The notes: generated by a model from the sequence alone, not told the origin. A stretch of 64,000 nucleotides of DNA from Branchiostoma lanceolatum (GCF_035083965.1 NC_089726.1:9863501-9927500); one strand, 5' to 3'. Positions 1 to 12,377 are shown, numbered from the stretch's first letter. Program-made: numbers and translations.

Positions 1-1593
1 AGCTCAATAGTGTGTACTGATACTGTTCTTTATTTGGATTCTTCATTCTATTCCGCTCAGACATATTAACCATGTTCCTCGTACGTCCCAGTCTACCTAG
101 CCCTCGAGGCAAACTAGCCTGGAATCCAAATGCGGAGAGGAGACTCGGGAGCTAATTTGGATTCCAGGCTGGAGCTTGGCAAACTGCATGTCACAGTGAA
201 GTCATACTGCTTGCAATACAGAAAGCGGTCTGTTGAGGTCGCTGTTGTAGCGATGACGTCAACAGGTTTCAAGCAAGGTGACACCAAAATGTAACAAAAC
301 GATACCACATCTTTTTAGATATATCATTAATTGCATAAGTGTTTTATATCTAAAAAAATACAAACATATATATGTATTATCATGAAATAAATTAAAGGTT
401 TAAAAGACGCTACAATAAATGGACACATAACAATAAATTTTATTCTTTGCGCTCTTGTGTCGTCATTGGGGATTCCCCTGACTTGGAAATCCCCACGAAA
501 ATGTTCACTATTTTAGTTTCTCGGTGGAAATTGTCGCATACATTCTTGATTCCGCCTCCAAGGATAGCGTTGTGATGTTGAGCTCTCCCACTGTGATCTA
601 CAGAATTCCGAGACATTGAGTATATACTAACGTTTTACTTGTAGTAGCAAAGAAACAACGAATAGTTTTAGCTCATAGTGTTTCCGACAGTTTCACTTCC
701 GCGTTAAATTCTTGCCATAGGAAAAGTTGTTTTGTGGCACCAATATTTGATTTCTAGGTGAATACAACATCGAAAGATTCTGTCGGTCAAACAAGGTAGG
801 TAAAGATGTACTCTTATCTTCATATATGTGCTTATAACAACCTTAATTCGTTGGTTGATTTTGGACTTTGAGTCATGGGGAGGGGGGCATGGGCATATGG
901 TATGAAAGTATGACGCAGATCACTGTGACTATGACTAAGTATTTGTTCATGATAATTCAATATAAAGAGCACTTAGATTAATATTCACTTTTGATTTCTA
1001 TGACTTTAGATAGTCTATGTTTAAAACTTTGAATATAAACTAAACTCGCAATATATCTAAAGGGAATCAAAATTCAGTAAGGGGCATTTCTCTGACAGGT
1101 CATGCTATATCGATTTGGGAATTTCCTACGATGTGTTTCACAGCCATTAGAGGAAAAGCATTTTGAGAAGTGAAACGGAACAAAACTGAGATAGGTTTTA
1201 GGAATAGAATTACTTTCCTGCTCTTAAAACTCAAGTTCTGATCCTGAGATGTTGAAGTACAGCCGCAACTTTTCTTCGTTTTAAAAGTTTGTAACTTAAA
1301 TACTGCTACGATTTTGATGTTGGTGTTGTACATGGATATGGGTTATAATCTGTAAAAGATAACATTAGCCCATATATTATTTCGTAACTTGCTATTCATT
1401 ACATCATGAGTTTCTAAACTGATGTTGTACGAAAACGATACTCAGAATATTGCCTGATGTACATTTTGTATATACAGTCAAAGCTACCCTAGACCACACA
1501 CGGCACAAAATCGGGTCCATCTGAACAGATGGTCACAGTATAGACAGGATTCTTGATATAGTTGTGTCAATGGAAAAAATTATCAAAGTGACC
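1..1593. other. 5' flank of the NEMO/optineurin gene
   Basis: No protein-coding exon is seen. Most of it is AT-rich. A consensus splice donor (AAG|GTAGGT) after position 795 could end a non-coding first exon, because the coding exon at 1751 is itself preceded by an acceptor-like stretch ending in ACAG at 1746. If so, the promoter lies near 550-750. This is inference from splice signals only. Confidence 0.35.
108..185. mobile_element. small foldback element with 8-bp target duplication
   Basis: A 16-bp inverted repeat (AGCCTGGAATCCAAAT at 116-131 and its complement at 154-169) surrounds a short spacer. The 8-bp direct repeat GGCAAACT lies on each side (108-115 and 178-185), which fits a target-site duplication of a hAT-type MITE. 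The right arm has a few extra bases before the duplication, so the exact end is uncertain. Confidence 0.5.
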
Positions 1594-1689
1594 ATCAAAA
1601 AGTGTTCACATTGGCCAGCTGCAGGTGGTACTTATATAGACATCAAAAAGTGTTCACATTGGCCAGCTGCAGGTGGTACTTATATAGAC
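1594..1689 (+). repeat. 48-bp tandem duplication just upstream of the start codon
   Basis: Two copies of a 48-bp unit (1594-1641 and 1642-1689) that look identical. Each unit holds two E-box-like hexamers (CAGCTG and CAGGTG) and ends in TATATAGAC. The second copy ends 61 bp before the ATG at 1751. Confidence 0.85.
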
Positions 1690-1750
1690 TAAGAGGTACT
1701 TGTACTTGTACAGGTTTGACTGTACCTGATTATGTTTCTACTACAGCACC

Positions 1751-4168
1751 ATGTCGGGAACACCCTCACCCAAAGGGTCACTCGCCTCATCCCATGGCCA
1801 GAGGTCCGCGGGAAGTGGACAGTCGTCCTCATCAGACTTCGAGATCCTCTCCAGACCGCCGTCCTATCAGAACGGTTCCCCGACACCCAACGGAGACATT
1901 CCCTCAGAGTTCTCCATGAACGCAGGGGAGATGCAGTCTTACATGACAGAGCTGCTCAAGGATAACAACAGTCTCAGAGGTGGGTGGGAGAGTATGTGTT
2001 TGATATACATGTATAAGCTTGTAATGCTGTTACTGGTGTATTGAAATAGATATAGGGACGGTTAACTGTCTTTGACATGTGTAGTCATCTATTGTCTAGA
2101 TATACATGAAGCCAACACTAGTATTTGAGTAGTTACAATAATGTCAATTACTGTCCTTGTCAGATGTACATCTAGGTACCAAGGTACAACTACCCTTCTA
2201 CCATGAACTTGCAAATGTAAACACACTTTATTATATATTGAAAAGCTAGGGACAAATCCACCACACACACACATGCATATAAACCATAGTACACACATAC
2301 ACAGTCTTTTAGTTAAAGAATAATTGGACAAGATGTTCCCACAGATACAATCCGACAGAACAATGAAGACATGCGGCAGAAGATCAAGGACCTGGAGGTG
2401 TGGAAGGAGAAACAGAAGCAGAATCAGACCCTGATCGTTGAGAAGTTCACAGAGGCCAGGGAGAAGGTCCTTTCCTTGAGAAAGGAGAACTCCAGACTGA
2501 AGGCAGATGTTAGTATGTTACAGAAGACAGGAGCAGGTGAAGGAAAGGTCACACAGGGACAGGTGAGTGGTCTGAAGAATTGGATATTGAAGTCTCACAC
2601 AACTAAACTGTTTTTACCTGCCAATGTTTTGGAAGTCCTTCTTGCCATGATCATGAGGAGGTAGCAAATATTTTAATATTTTGATTATTAGATTGTTAAA
2701 GAACTTTGATATCCATTGATTACCAACCTGATGAAAATATATAATTTTTTTATTATGGATCTGAACAATTTTTTCAGCTATGAGGGGGATAGAAATAGCT
2801 GTCAATGTTAGGGTACACTTGATCATGAATAGGGGGCATTGGTACTAAAATCTGCAGCAAGCATGCACCCGTACTACGTGGCTTGATGATTAAAGGCATT
2901 TCTGTCTACTTTCATTCCAGGGAGATGCCAGTCTGTCAGAAGTTGTATCCAAGTTGAAAGAGGAGAACAACCAACTTGCGACAGAGAAGGAGAAGCTGAA
3001 CAAGACAATACAGATGCTGACAGGCGAGATTGGGAAGATGCAGATTAAGCTGGAAGAGAAACAGTCAGAGCAGGAGGTATGGAGTATTCTTTGAATACTG
3101 TAAATCTTCAAGTTTTGGCATACATACATGTATATCCATTTTTTGCATTTTTGCATCGACCTCTCAACAGCCACACCTTGACTATTAGTACCGTTCTACA
3201 GAATTGTTTCAACTGCAAACATAGAATGCATCAAAAGCCTCCTTTCCCCGTCTATCACTAAACTTAGTCCCCATGAAAATAAGTTGAATAGTCTTTGTTT
3301 GATGTTATGAAACCATATACATCCAATTTTTTTACTGCCAAGGACACATGAGAGCAATAAGGCAAAGTCAGTCCAGAACATTGACATCTACTGCTCTACC
3401 CTCTTCAGGTGGTGATGGTTCAAAGCCCGCCCTCACAGGGTTCTGACACGAGCACAGGCAGTATGCTGGCCCAGCAGGTAGAGGAGTACAGACTGAAGTG
3501 TGAGCAGATGTCATCAGAGGTGTGCCACTTCCAGTCCCTCAGCACCAAACTGCAGGAGGATACCAAGGAGATCACTGCGATGAGAGACCAGCTGGCCCAG
3601 GAAAACCAGGTCAGAGAGTACTATCAATCGCAGTGGTTTTATTTGTACATTTTTTGCAGTGCCTTTCCATCTCAAAATCATGACACTGCAAATATGTGTT
3701 TATGTGCAACAGTCTTGTTTCGACGGAGCACTTAAAACACAGAACGCTTTTCACTCCTACCGCAAAAATAAGTAAGATTACAGTATAACTGTTAAAAAAC
3801 ATTCTTAAGGTTTGAACTACAGTCAAACCTGCCCAAGGCGACCACCCGGCGGACCGAGCAAAAACGGTCGCGATGGACAGGTGGTCGCCATGAAGAGGAT
3901 TCCACTCACATGTTTCCAGGTCGAGGTTTTCAAATACAGTACGTAAATGATGAAAAAATTATGTGAATTTAGACAGCATGACCCTCACCAGGTTCAATTC
4001 TCATTGACAGAAAGATCCTACAAAAATTACATTTTCCGTTATCGATGTAATAATTGTATACCGCTAACGTTACATCGTGTACAAATTTTCGTCATAATTT
4101 TGACTGCAAAACGATGGTTGCCTCGATGATCTCGCAGCGCCCTCCCGCATTCACACGTTACATTGAAT

Positions 4169-4205
<37 letters not shown>

Positions 4206-7200
4206 CATCGAAGTTTTAAGGCCTAAGACAGATCCTAGAAAACGCCTGCTGGTCCCAGCCTTTTTTGGGTCGCCGACCGCTGGATGAAAGGGTCAAAAGA
4301 TTTTCGATCTGACAACTAAAGATGAAAACGGAACGCGTTCACGGTGTGATTTCGTCGCGCCGCGCCGCGAAGCTCTGTGCCACCGCATCGAAGGGTAAGT
4401 CAGTGCAGCAGAACGCACAGCGTCCAATAAAGGTTTGTGAGATTCATGGAAATAAAAAGAAAATAAGAATTTTGATTTTCACCAATAACTAGAGTATTCG
4501 TAAATGTTCATACACAAAATCATCGTGTTTTACAAAGGTCAGCGGTACGCCAAATCCGGGCCGCCCGAAATCCAAGATGGCGTCGGGACCAAGGAACAAC
4601 ATTTCTCGCCTGATGTTTTGCCCGCCGCAAAGTCATTTTTCGGCGGAATTTAGCAAGATACAGACACATTTTTGTTGAAAATACAAGAAATAGATAGTAA
4701 TTTCTGTGAAATCTGACTTTTTGACGCCATGCACTACGTATTCGTTTTGAAAGTTGAGTTTAAACGGAACTGAGTTCACATTAAACTATAAGATTACGAT
4801 GGGCACAACAACATCACAAACATTTGTCTTTACAATGTTTATAGGGGGAACGTTTTATTAAAACACTTCATGGAGGAATCGATGGTATAACATTGCTATT
4901 CCATATATTTTTGATCTTATTTTTGTCCTTTAAAGTCTTGAAAACATTTCCGTGAAATCCGACAGCAAAATGATCTGATGTCACCACACGCTTGAAAATT
5001 AGGCGACCGCCATGGGCAGGGATTGTGCTCTTAGCGGTCCCAATTCGTGGCGGTCGCGGTCGCGTTGGACGGGTGGTCGCCTTGGGCAGGCAGCTTAATG
5101 CTTGTGCCTATGGGGAAAATTTTCGGGACCGAGAAAAAGCGGTCGCCATGGCCAGGTGGTCGCGTTGAAAAGGTGGTCGCCTAGGCAGGTTTGACTGTAT
5201 ACAGTGCTGTTACGGTAGCATAGTGCATAGTGGTCGGTTGATTTGCTTGTAACTAAAAGCAAATCAACTACCGGTACTTATGTTTGAATGCTGTCTCAAC
5301 CTAAACCAACACCGTCAGCCTGGTAATCTTTTCTATTCCCAGACAAAAGCAACATACTACTGAAAATATACAAGTCACATGTAGTACATCAGCATTATTT
5401 TACAATCTTCAGATGTCTCTGAGAAATGTTGTTTGCTTGTGTCACAGTTGCAATTTCTATACCGTTCATGTTATAACATGAAACTGTCTGTCCTTTTAGG
5501 TTTTGAAGTCCAAACTTGAAGCTGAACTTGAACAGATGAAATCAGAGACGAAGACATTGAAGCAGGCAAACGAGAGACTCCAGCTGGAAAAGGCAGACCT
5601 TGTTGCCATGAACAATGAAATGCAGGTAAGAATTTTACCTACTGTACTAGATTTATTAAGAGTACACAAAAACTACACATGCAAAATTTGAACTCCAGGC
5701 TTTCATTTCGTTTTGCTGCGACTCTTTCAGATGCTTTGACCAAAGTACAAAATGTAATGCTACCTTAAGAAAAACTGCTGTTAGTTTTTTTTATCATGAG
5801 GACACAATATTGTGTGAAAAATTAGGGAAGAATAGAAACATCCCAAACACACTTTTCCATTTGTTGCACCCTTAGGCAAGTCTGCAGCTGTACAAGGCAG
5901 GTACCCCTCCGTCCTCCCACACGACCCCCACTGGCTCCTTTGTGAAGGTGGAGGCAGAGGTGAAACAGCCACAACAGGTGCAGGCACTGGTAGCAGAGGC
6001 TGCAGAAGGTACTTCTGACTCACTGTTACGTTTGTTATTTGTTGACATGTACACATACTAGTATCAACTACCTGCATGTTGACTTCTTATTAGTATGCAA
6101 GTTCCAATGTTGTACACCACAGTCTCTCATTTCTACTAAAATTTGACCTGAAAAAACAAGGTATCTTTATCGTGTAATTTGTTAATGGTATTGCGTGTGA
6201 GTAGGCTCCATTCCTTTTTTTTTTCAATGTGGGTTTAGAAGAGAGTGTCCCTTAATTAATCAAAATACAGTTGTAAAAAAGTAAAGGTAAAGGTACCGTA
6301 GTCCCATAGTGTTTTTGAGGCTGTAGGGGCATCAGGGGATTCGAACCCAGGGCTCTGGGCCAAACACTGTAACCATTAACTTAAAGCTAACTGTCACTGT
6401 CTGTGTTAAATGTTGTATTCTTTTTAACTGAATGAGACAAAGGAGCAGCTGTAAAAAAATTGTACTCTTGTTCAGATGACAGGACAGTGAGTATTGAGGA
6501 GAGACTGTCCGTCCACCCTGAGGAGCAGCGTGTCCGCTACGAGGACACCATCGCACAGTTCACCGCCGCCACCAGGCAGATCTCAGAGGCAGAGCATCAC
6601 AAGAAGAAGACAGAAACCACCGTTCATGACCTGCTTATCCAGCTGCAGGTACATTAGACCTAACTTTATTTCTTGTTGCTCACCTTATGCACATGCAGTA
6701 CCTAGTGGTACATAGGTTAGCAATTCCTTTCTATTTCAGTAGAAGGGTATATTTTTACAGGGAGGAATGCTTATTAGCCCTTCCCCTCTAACATGCTTGA
6801 GGCTACTCCTCAAACACGGGACCCCCATTTTACGTCCCTTCCAAAAGATGGGTGCAGCCGGCCTCAACCAGGATGCTCTTTCCAGGATTGAATCAGGGTC
6901 TCCTAGTTACCAACTACATTTAATTGGAACCAGGAACTCAACTGTGAGGCTGCTACCAGTTGAGCTACAGGGACATCCCTCATTAACCTTATTGGCCACC
7001 TGGGGTGTAACCTTGTTTCCTATGTAGTTTGTTCTTTGTGATAAGCTGTAAGGTACGTGTAGCACTGAAAATAAATGACACTGTTTTCCCTGGCAGGAGG
7101 AGAGAACCCGAGGGCTGGACATATCCGGACAGCTGGAGACGGCCAGGAAGGAGAGGGAGGAGCTGGAGGCCAGGGTGCAGGACCTGGCGGAACAGCTCAG

Positions 7201-10200
7201 ACAGCACAGCGCTAACAAGGACAGCACGGTGGAGCAGATGAAACAGCAGCACCGGACCGAGGTCACTATCATTCTCTCTTATTCTTAGTCACACATCCTC
7301 ATCTGATCAATTCCACATGTCATTGAGAGTAACTTTGTGAGAAAATAATGTATAAATAGCATTACATGTATGTTGTACCACTGACATGACTCAATCTAAT
7401 ACACATGTATTTACATTAGTTGTGTTTTTCATATTTACACATGAGAGAAATCTCTTGTCCATGTCTTTCTCAAATTGATGCTTACATGTAGCTGTTAAAG
7501 GTAGCCATAGGACGGGGACTGCTTAGGCTTTACTGTAAAAGGGGAAATGTTTGTGGTGGTTTTATGTTTGCAATATACATGTATGCAGTGACCTCTTCAC
7601 CACAAACTTAATAACCACTGCGAAAAATTTAGTTTTGTCTTCTGCCTGCTTACCCTTTTGTTTCAACAACGGACCACCGTTGAACAGGTAATCCATTTTC
7701 ACCTTAATAGTACGAAATTAAATCCCAGTGAACGATATTTCCCCTATTACAGTACATTATACTGTAAAGTCAAATTGAATCCATTCAGGCTGGTTTGATA
7801 ACTAGTTTGCACTTCCCCCCTGAACAACAGGTGGAGAACCTGATGCAGCAGCTGGACAGTATGAAGGCGGCCCTGGAGGCGGCGCGCACACCTGGGCAGC
7901 AGATACAGGTGGGGGAGGACATCCAGGTGCTGAAGTCACAGGTGCTGTCCCTGGTGGCAGAGCTGAGGGAGACGGAACGAAAGCTGCAGGCAGCTACACA
8001 GCATGTGGGCAGCTACAAGGACAGGTGAGCTCTTGACTCTAGTTTACCTCTCAGAATCTTTTATACCATTGATTGTAAGATGAAATACAGAACCTAGCAA
8101 TGCAGGTTTATTTGGTTTCCCTTGCTTTTTGTGACAAATGTTATACATGTAAAGTTGCTGTCCTGTTGAAGGCATATTTCTCTTTTTGCCAGGTCGTCAT
8201 TGTAAAATTTTAAAAAAACTGTCATTTCCTTTTGTAGTATGAGATGTTGACAAAAGACTACGCAAAAGATAGAATCACAGAAACAAAGTCCTAACTTTCT
8301 TCTCTCTTGCCTTGCCTTATAGGTCGTTGACCCTCGAGCAGAAGCTGAACATGATGCAGGATGAGATGGATGAGCAGCGTCGCCGTGACGATGCTTTGAT
8401 TGACGGCCTGAGGATGGAGCTGGGCAACATGGAGTCTGCACTAAACATGGAGCGGCAGGCTTCCCACATGGACAAGTGAGTCAGACCCCGATGGAAATAA
8501 TGTACATGGCAAAGTAGGTCTTCCTTGTCAAACTGAAGGAAACTGTAGGACTTTTCTGTTTTAACAGGATACAAAGGGGGTACATGTACATGCTATAGAA
8601 TTATACTCTTATTTCATTTGGCTGTTGGTACAGCAAATATTTTTAGGACTCATAGATATTTTTCACAACTAGCTAACATTCACAGAGAGTACAGATGTTC
8701 TGTAAGCTGATGCTCCAAGTAAAGTAGAAATGTATGGTATTTTCATAAAGAAGTCTCTTTTCAGACGCACTATGGCGGAGCTGAGGTCCCGCTATGAGAT
8801 CCTGTTCCAAGACTATGATGAACTGTTGAAGATCAACACAGAGCTGCAGGCCAAGACAACAGAGCTACAAGCCAAGACTGCACAGGTCAGAGTGTTGTCT
8901 ATATTATGTGACAATTCTACAAAATTCTTATCAGAAACAGGTGTCTGTCTAGATCTGCACTATGAAAGTTACATGTTATGGATAAAATCTTCATATGCCC
9001 CAGATGGCTATCATCAATCGTTAATGGAACCTAACAGCTATTCCCTGTTCTATCTCTCCAAGACTACACAGGTCAGAGTTGTTTCCTCTTGTAAAATCCT
9101 TACCAGAAACAGGTCTCTGTAGCGATAGGAACTTTCCATGTCATGCAGGAGTAGTTTTACTCCTTTGGATCAAATCCTAATGTGCTTTGAAACACTTGCA
9201 GTTAATTGTTCACAATATTTAGTTGCTATCCTCAATTTTATCTCTCCAATGATGATAAATTGTAATCTTTTGCTCTCCTGGCTGTCCTGCAGGCTGCCCC
9301 GCCTCATCAGGTGAAGGAGATGAGAGAACAGGTGGACAACCTGACGGCTCAGGTCATCTCTGCAGAGGACGCCCTCCGAGACCGCGAGGAGAAACTCAAA
9401 CGTCTGACGCAGGACATCAGCCAGATGAGGAAGGACATGGAGGAGGTACCGGTCCTCAAGGCTCAGGTGAGTTAGAACATCACTTTACAAGGAACTCACC
9501 TGTACACATGGGCATGGTGTACTTTGTTTTCTTACCAGCAATAAGATTCTCCTGATGTAGCAGAAATGGCAGATATGAAAGAACACTGCTTTTAGCACTA
9601 ACTATCAATTGTAGTTCAAGTTTTCAGAACTTGCCTTTTGGTCATAGATACTGGTAGCCACCTTCAGGTATGCACAAATCAAAGCCTTGGTGGAGGCCTG
9701 ATGACAGTCTCATTAAATGCGTGTAGTTGACGACTCCTAGATTCATCAGCCTTTAGCACTCTGTAACACTTCTCATTATCATTGTACTGGTACACAGAGA
9801 AGTCAGAGAACAAAAGGTCAAGCATAGAACTTCAAGATACTGAATTTCTACAAATCAAATGGACATTAGGTCTATGTTGCTCTTTTCTGTACTAGATTGA
9901 TAATTCCATATTTTTCTGTTGTGTCCGCCAGGCTGACGTGTTCAGGCAGGACTTCGAGGCGGAGCGTGAGGCGCGGCAGAAGGCGCACGGCGACATGCAG
10001 ACCCTGGAGCAGCAGAACCAGGAACTGCAGCTGGAGAACCAGCAGCTCAGGGACGAGATGGAGGTGTACACCAGGTAGAAACAGCTGTTACAACTGAATA
10101 AAGAGACTCTTTGTGCACAACCAAGTGTTTTATTCCACCAACATTTTGGTGACCGTTTGTCACCTTCCTCAGAGTAATTCTGACTGGTTCACATTGCACT

Positions 10201-11209
10201 GCAGGATAGGTGTCGCTGCTTGTAGATGCAGTCCCAAAAGTAAAGTAGTTACATATATACCAGGATAGTTTATGTGGAAGGTGACAGATGGTCAAAACTT
10301 TTTGTTTATTGACATACCAACCTGATGAAACTATTCACACCTGTTACATCCATCAGTCATCATTAAATTGGTCTTCCTTTATGGAAGCATGCATAGTACA
10401 GTGGTTAGTGATCCTGCCTCTGGACCAAGAAGTAGGGAGTTTGAATCCCGTCTGTGTCGCTCACCCGATGTGCATGCTATGTCTGCCATGACTTATAAAG
10501 GACAAATTATATTTGTCTGTAGGAATGCCCTTGGTGAGATGCAGCGTCGCCATGTTGGGGCGCCGCAGATGAACCCCCCCAGCCCCCCTGCCAACGTGCC
10601 TCGTGCTAACCTGCCTCCTATGGAGTATGCCGGGAACTATGGGTACCCCAGAGGCTACCCCTACCCCGGTCCACACGAGGACTTTTTCTATGATGGACAG
10701 ATGGGGAATAACGACCACCTACAGCCTGTGAACATGGCACAGCCCAGGGTACAGAACATTCAACAGGGAGCACTGGTAGGTCTACGGGAAACCGTCTCTT
10801 ATCAGTTTAAAGTTTAATGTCTTGTTGATTGAAGATGTGACACTCTATTCTTTTTGCACTGTTCATGTCCATATTTTCACCTGTACTATGTATTTGGGAC
10901 CAATGTTGATGTATTACTTTTTTATGACTAATGGTAAATCAAATGATAGGTAAGTTACAGCCATCACAAATCAACATACAGTAAAAAAAGTCCAAAGTGT
11001 CTTTTAGGTGTATAGTCATTGTAAGTTTGTCACTATCTGTAAAAGAATCATTGTTTTTCTAAATACTAAGTTGAAGATCTGTTTCTCTCCAGGGCATCCA
11101 AAGACCTGCATCCCCAGACACAGAGGAGAAGAGCTGTCCCAAGTGTAACAACGTGTTCCCAGACCTGGACACACTACAGATCCATGTCATGGAGTGCCTG
11201 GACAACTGA
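1751..11209 (+). CDS. IKBKG/OPTN: NEMO/optineurin-family ubiquitin-binding adaptor
   Basis: Fifteen exons join in frame to 851 codons: 1751-1979, 2345-2562, 2921-3076, 3409-3609, 5500-5625, 5876-6008, 6476-6648, 7097-7261, 7831-8024, 8323-8475, 8765-8885, 9293-9466, 9932-10074, 10523-10775, 11093-11209. The start has a good context (CACCATG). The product is mostly coiled coil. An N-terminal helix (about residues 65-140) matches the kinase-binding coil of NEMO and optineurin. Residues 682-700 carry the UBAN core DFEAERxxR (D688, F689, E692, R693), which binds linear or K63 ubiquitin chains. A proline-rich linker leads to a C-terminal CCHC zinc finger (C828, C831, H844, C848). In vertebrates the family scaffolds IKK or TBK1 in NF-kB, interferon and selective-autophagy signalling. 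Human optineurin is 577 aa and NEMO about 419, so the coil here is extended. Family assignment is firm; the ortholog choice is open. Confidence 0.93.
3820..5197. mobile_element. 1378-bp non-autonomous DNA transposon, copy 1 (in intron 4)
   Basis: Terminal inverted repeats of about 26 bp start CAGTCAAACCTGCC at both ends and are flanked by TA, as expected for a Tc1/mariner or pogo-like TA duplication. Only short open frames lie inside, so no transposase is encoded. A (CA)n tract lies at about 4171-4204. It sits in intron 4 of the NEMO/optineurin gene. The same element occurs at 51101-52478 with no difference seen in a line-by-line comparison. The superfamily is inferred from the ends only. Confidence 0.85.
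6262..6392 (-). repeat. tRNA-derived SINE-like fragment (intron 6)
   Basis: On the minus strand the sequence reads like a tRNA body: a degenerate A-box region (AATGGTTACAGTGTTTGG) followed by a perfect B box (GGTTCGAATCC near 6335-6345). It then runs into a non-tRNA tail. It lacks a full cloverleaf, so it is called a SINE-type relic, not a tRNA gene. Confidence 0.5.
6757..6982 (-). repeat. tRNA-derived SINE-like element (intron 7)
   Basis: On the minus strand a perfect A box (TAGCTCAACTGG) near 6957-6968 is followed by a B-box-like GATTCAATCC near 6886-6895, with an insert between them longer than in a real tRNA. Downstream sequence is unrelated to tRNA. This is the usual architecture of a tRNA-derived SINE head. 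Confidence 0.5.
10385..10475 (+). repeat. tRNA-derived SINE-like fragment (intron 13)
   Basis: An A-box-like stretch (ACAGTGGTTAGTGAT) is followed about 45 bp later by GTTTGAATCCC, a B-box-like motif. The spacing resembles a tRNA, but the stems do not pair well. It lies in the last part of intron 13. Confidence 0.45.
10920..11035 (+). repeat. dispersed repeat shared with ATP23 intron 1
   Basis: The stretch from TATGACTAATGG to about 11030 resembles 14505-14625, with shared blocks such as AAATCAACATA and AGTAAAAAAA and GTCTTTTAGGT. It is a short copy of an unidentified dispersed repeat in intron 14. Confidence 0.45.
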
Positions 11210-11741
11210 TGGGGAGGCTAACACATGTACACCCAAGCTGCAAGCAGATGTTTAGTTTTGACTTGTTTTCCATATTTTTGACACCTTCTTCAGTGTTTTA
11301 GGTAGTGTGATGACCAGTGGATGAAAAGGCAACACAATCAAAAATTAGCGTAAAATCTACAATTAATATACCCCTGAATAGCAATAGCCAGAGTAGAAAC
11401 TTAGTTGTGCAAGTACATAATATACAATGTACGACTTAAATGTACAAGCTCCCCCACCCAGGTGGAAGCGAGTCCAACCCCCAGATGATGAGGAACAGAA
11501 GATTTTAAACCAGATAGTGAGTGAGTGAGTGTGTGATTGTACTTTGTGTTAGTGTTATCAAATGATTTTGTGTGAAGTGTACATGAATCTTGCCCAAGAG
11601 ACTTGCCTTCTTAAGTGATAATCCTTATTCAATCCACTAAGATTTAGCTGAAGGTATTTGGATGTTTTAATGATTTTGTAGATAATGCGTCACATTGATT
11701 ATTTCAACTCAAAGCTAATGTTCCAAGCCATTTTTTCAACT

Positions 11742-11880
11742 GGGTGCATATGTACTTTTGTGCACCCAAACTTTAAGTTGTGCACCTAATTTTTTACTAT
11801 GAGTGCACCGGTGCACCTAGATACTTGTATAGTAGTTATGTACATAAGGGTACAATTGTACACTAGTGCACCGCATATTC
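11742..11880. repeat. GTGCACC-rich repeat in the 3' UTR
   Basis: The 3' UTR holds several closely spaced GTGCACC/GGTGCAC motifs in both orientations, suggesting a decayed foldback repeat. No coding content is seen. Confidence 0.35.
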
Positions 11881-12377
11881 TTGAAATTCAAGCGTCAGAA
11901 AAATAATTCAAGATTTGTTGTACATTCAATAATACTTGTGTAGAATTTTGAAGTTAGCTATAAAATTTCAGATTCAAGTATACTGTTTATCTTATTTTAT
12001 GCCGCTATTTCCAAAAATAAATTTCAGTCCATGAAAGGTAAATCCAAAGTTATGCCAGAACACAGAGGAAAGAAGAATGAATGCATTTAAATGATAAATG
12101 ATGTCAATACTAACCAGATATGTGTGTGCAGATTTTTAGTTATTATTTCAATTACTGTGCTTGCTTTACAAGATGCCTCACTTGGAAACTTGCCTGATAT
12201 TTCAGAACGTATGGTTTATTATATGAAGCTAAAATGGTGTAAACTATTAAGAATGTATCAGCTTGTGTACATACATAATGTGTGAATGTCATTGTGAGAT
12301 GAGACACGAGATTAGTCGCATATGGCTAGAAGGCTAAAGTAGAATCTTTACAGGGTGTATATTTCAGAACTGTGTGA

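Noticed and set aside
1602..1919. 105-codon frame over the 48-bp repeat and exon 1
   Set aside because: It is out of frame with the well-supported 15-exon coding sequence that starts at 1751.
3947..4129. 60-codon frame repeated at 51228-51410 as a conserved small protein
   Set aside because: Its identity in two places follows from the duplicated transposon, not from protein-level selection.
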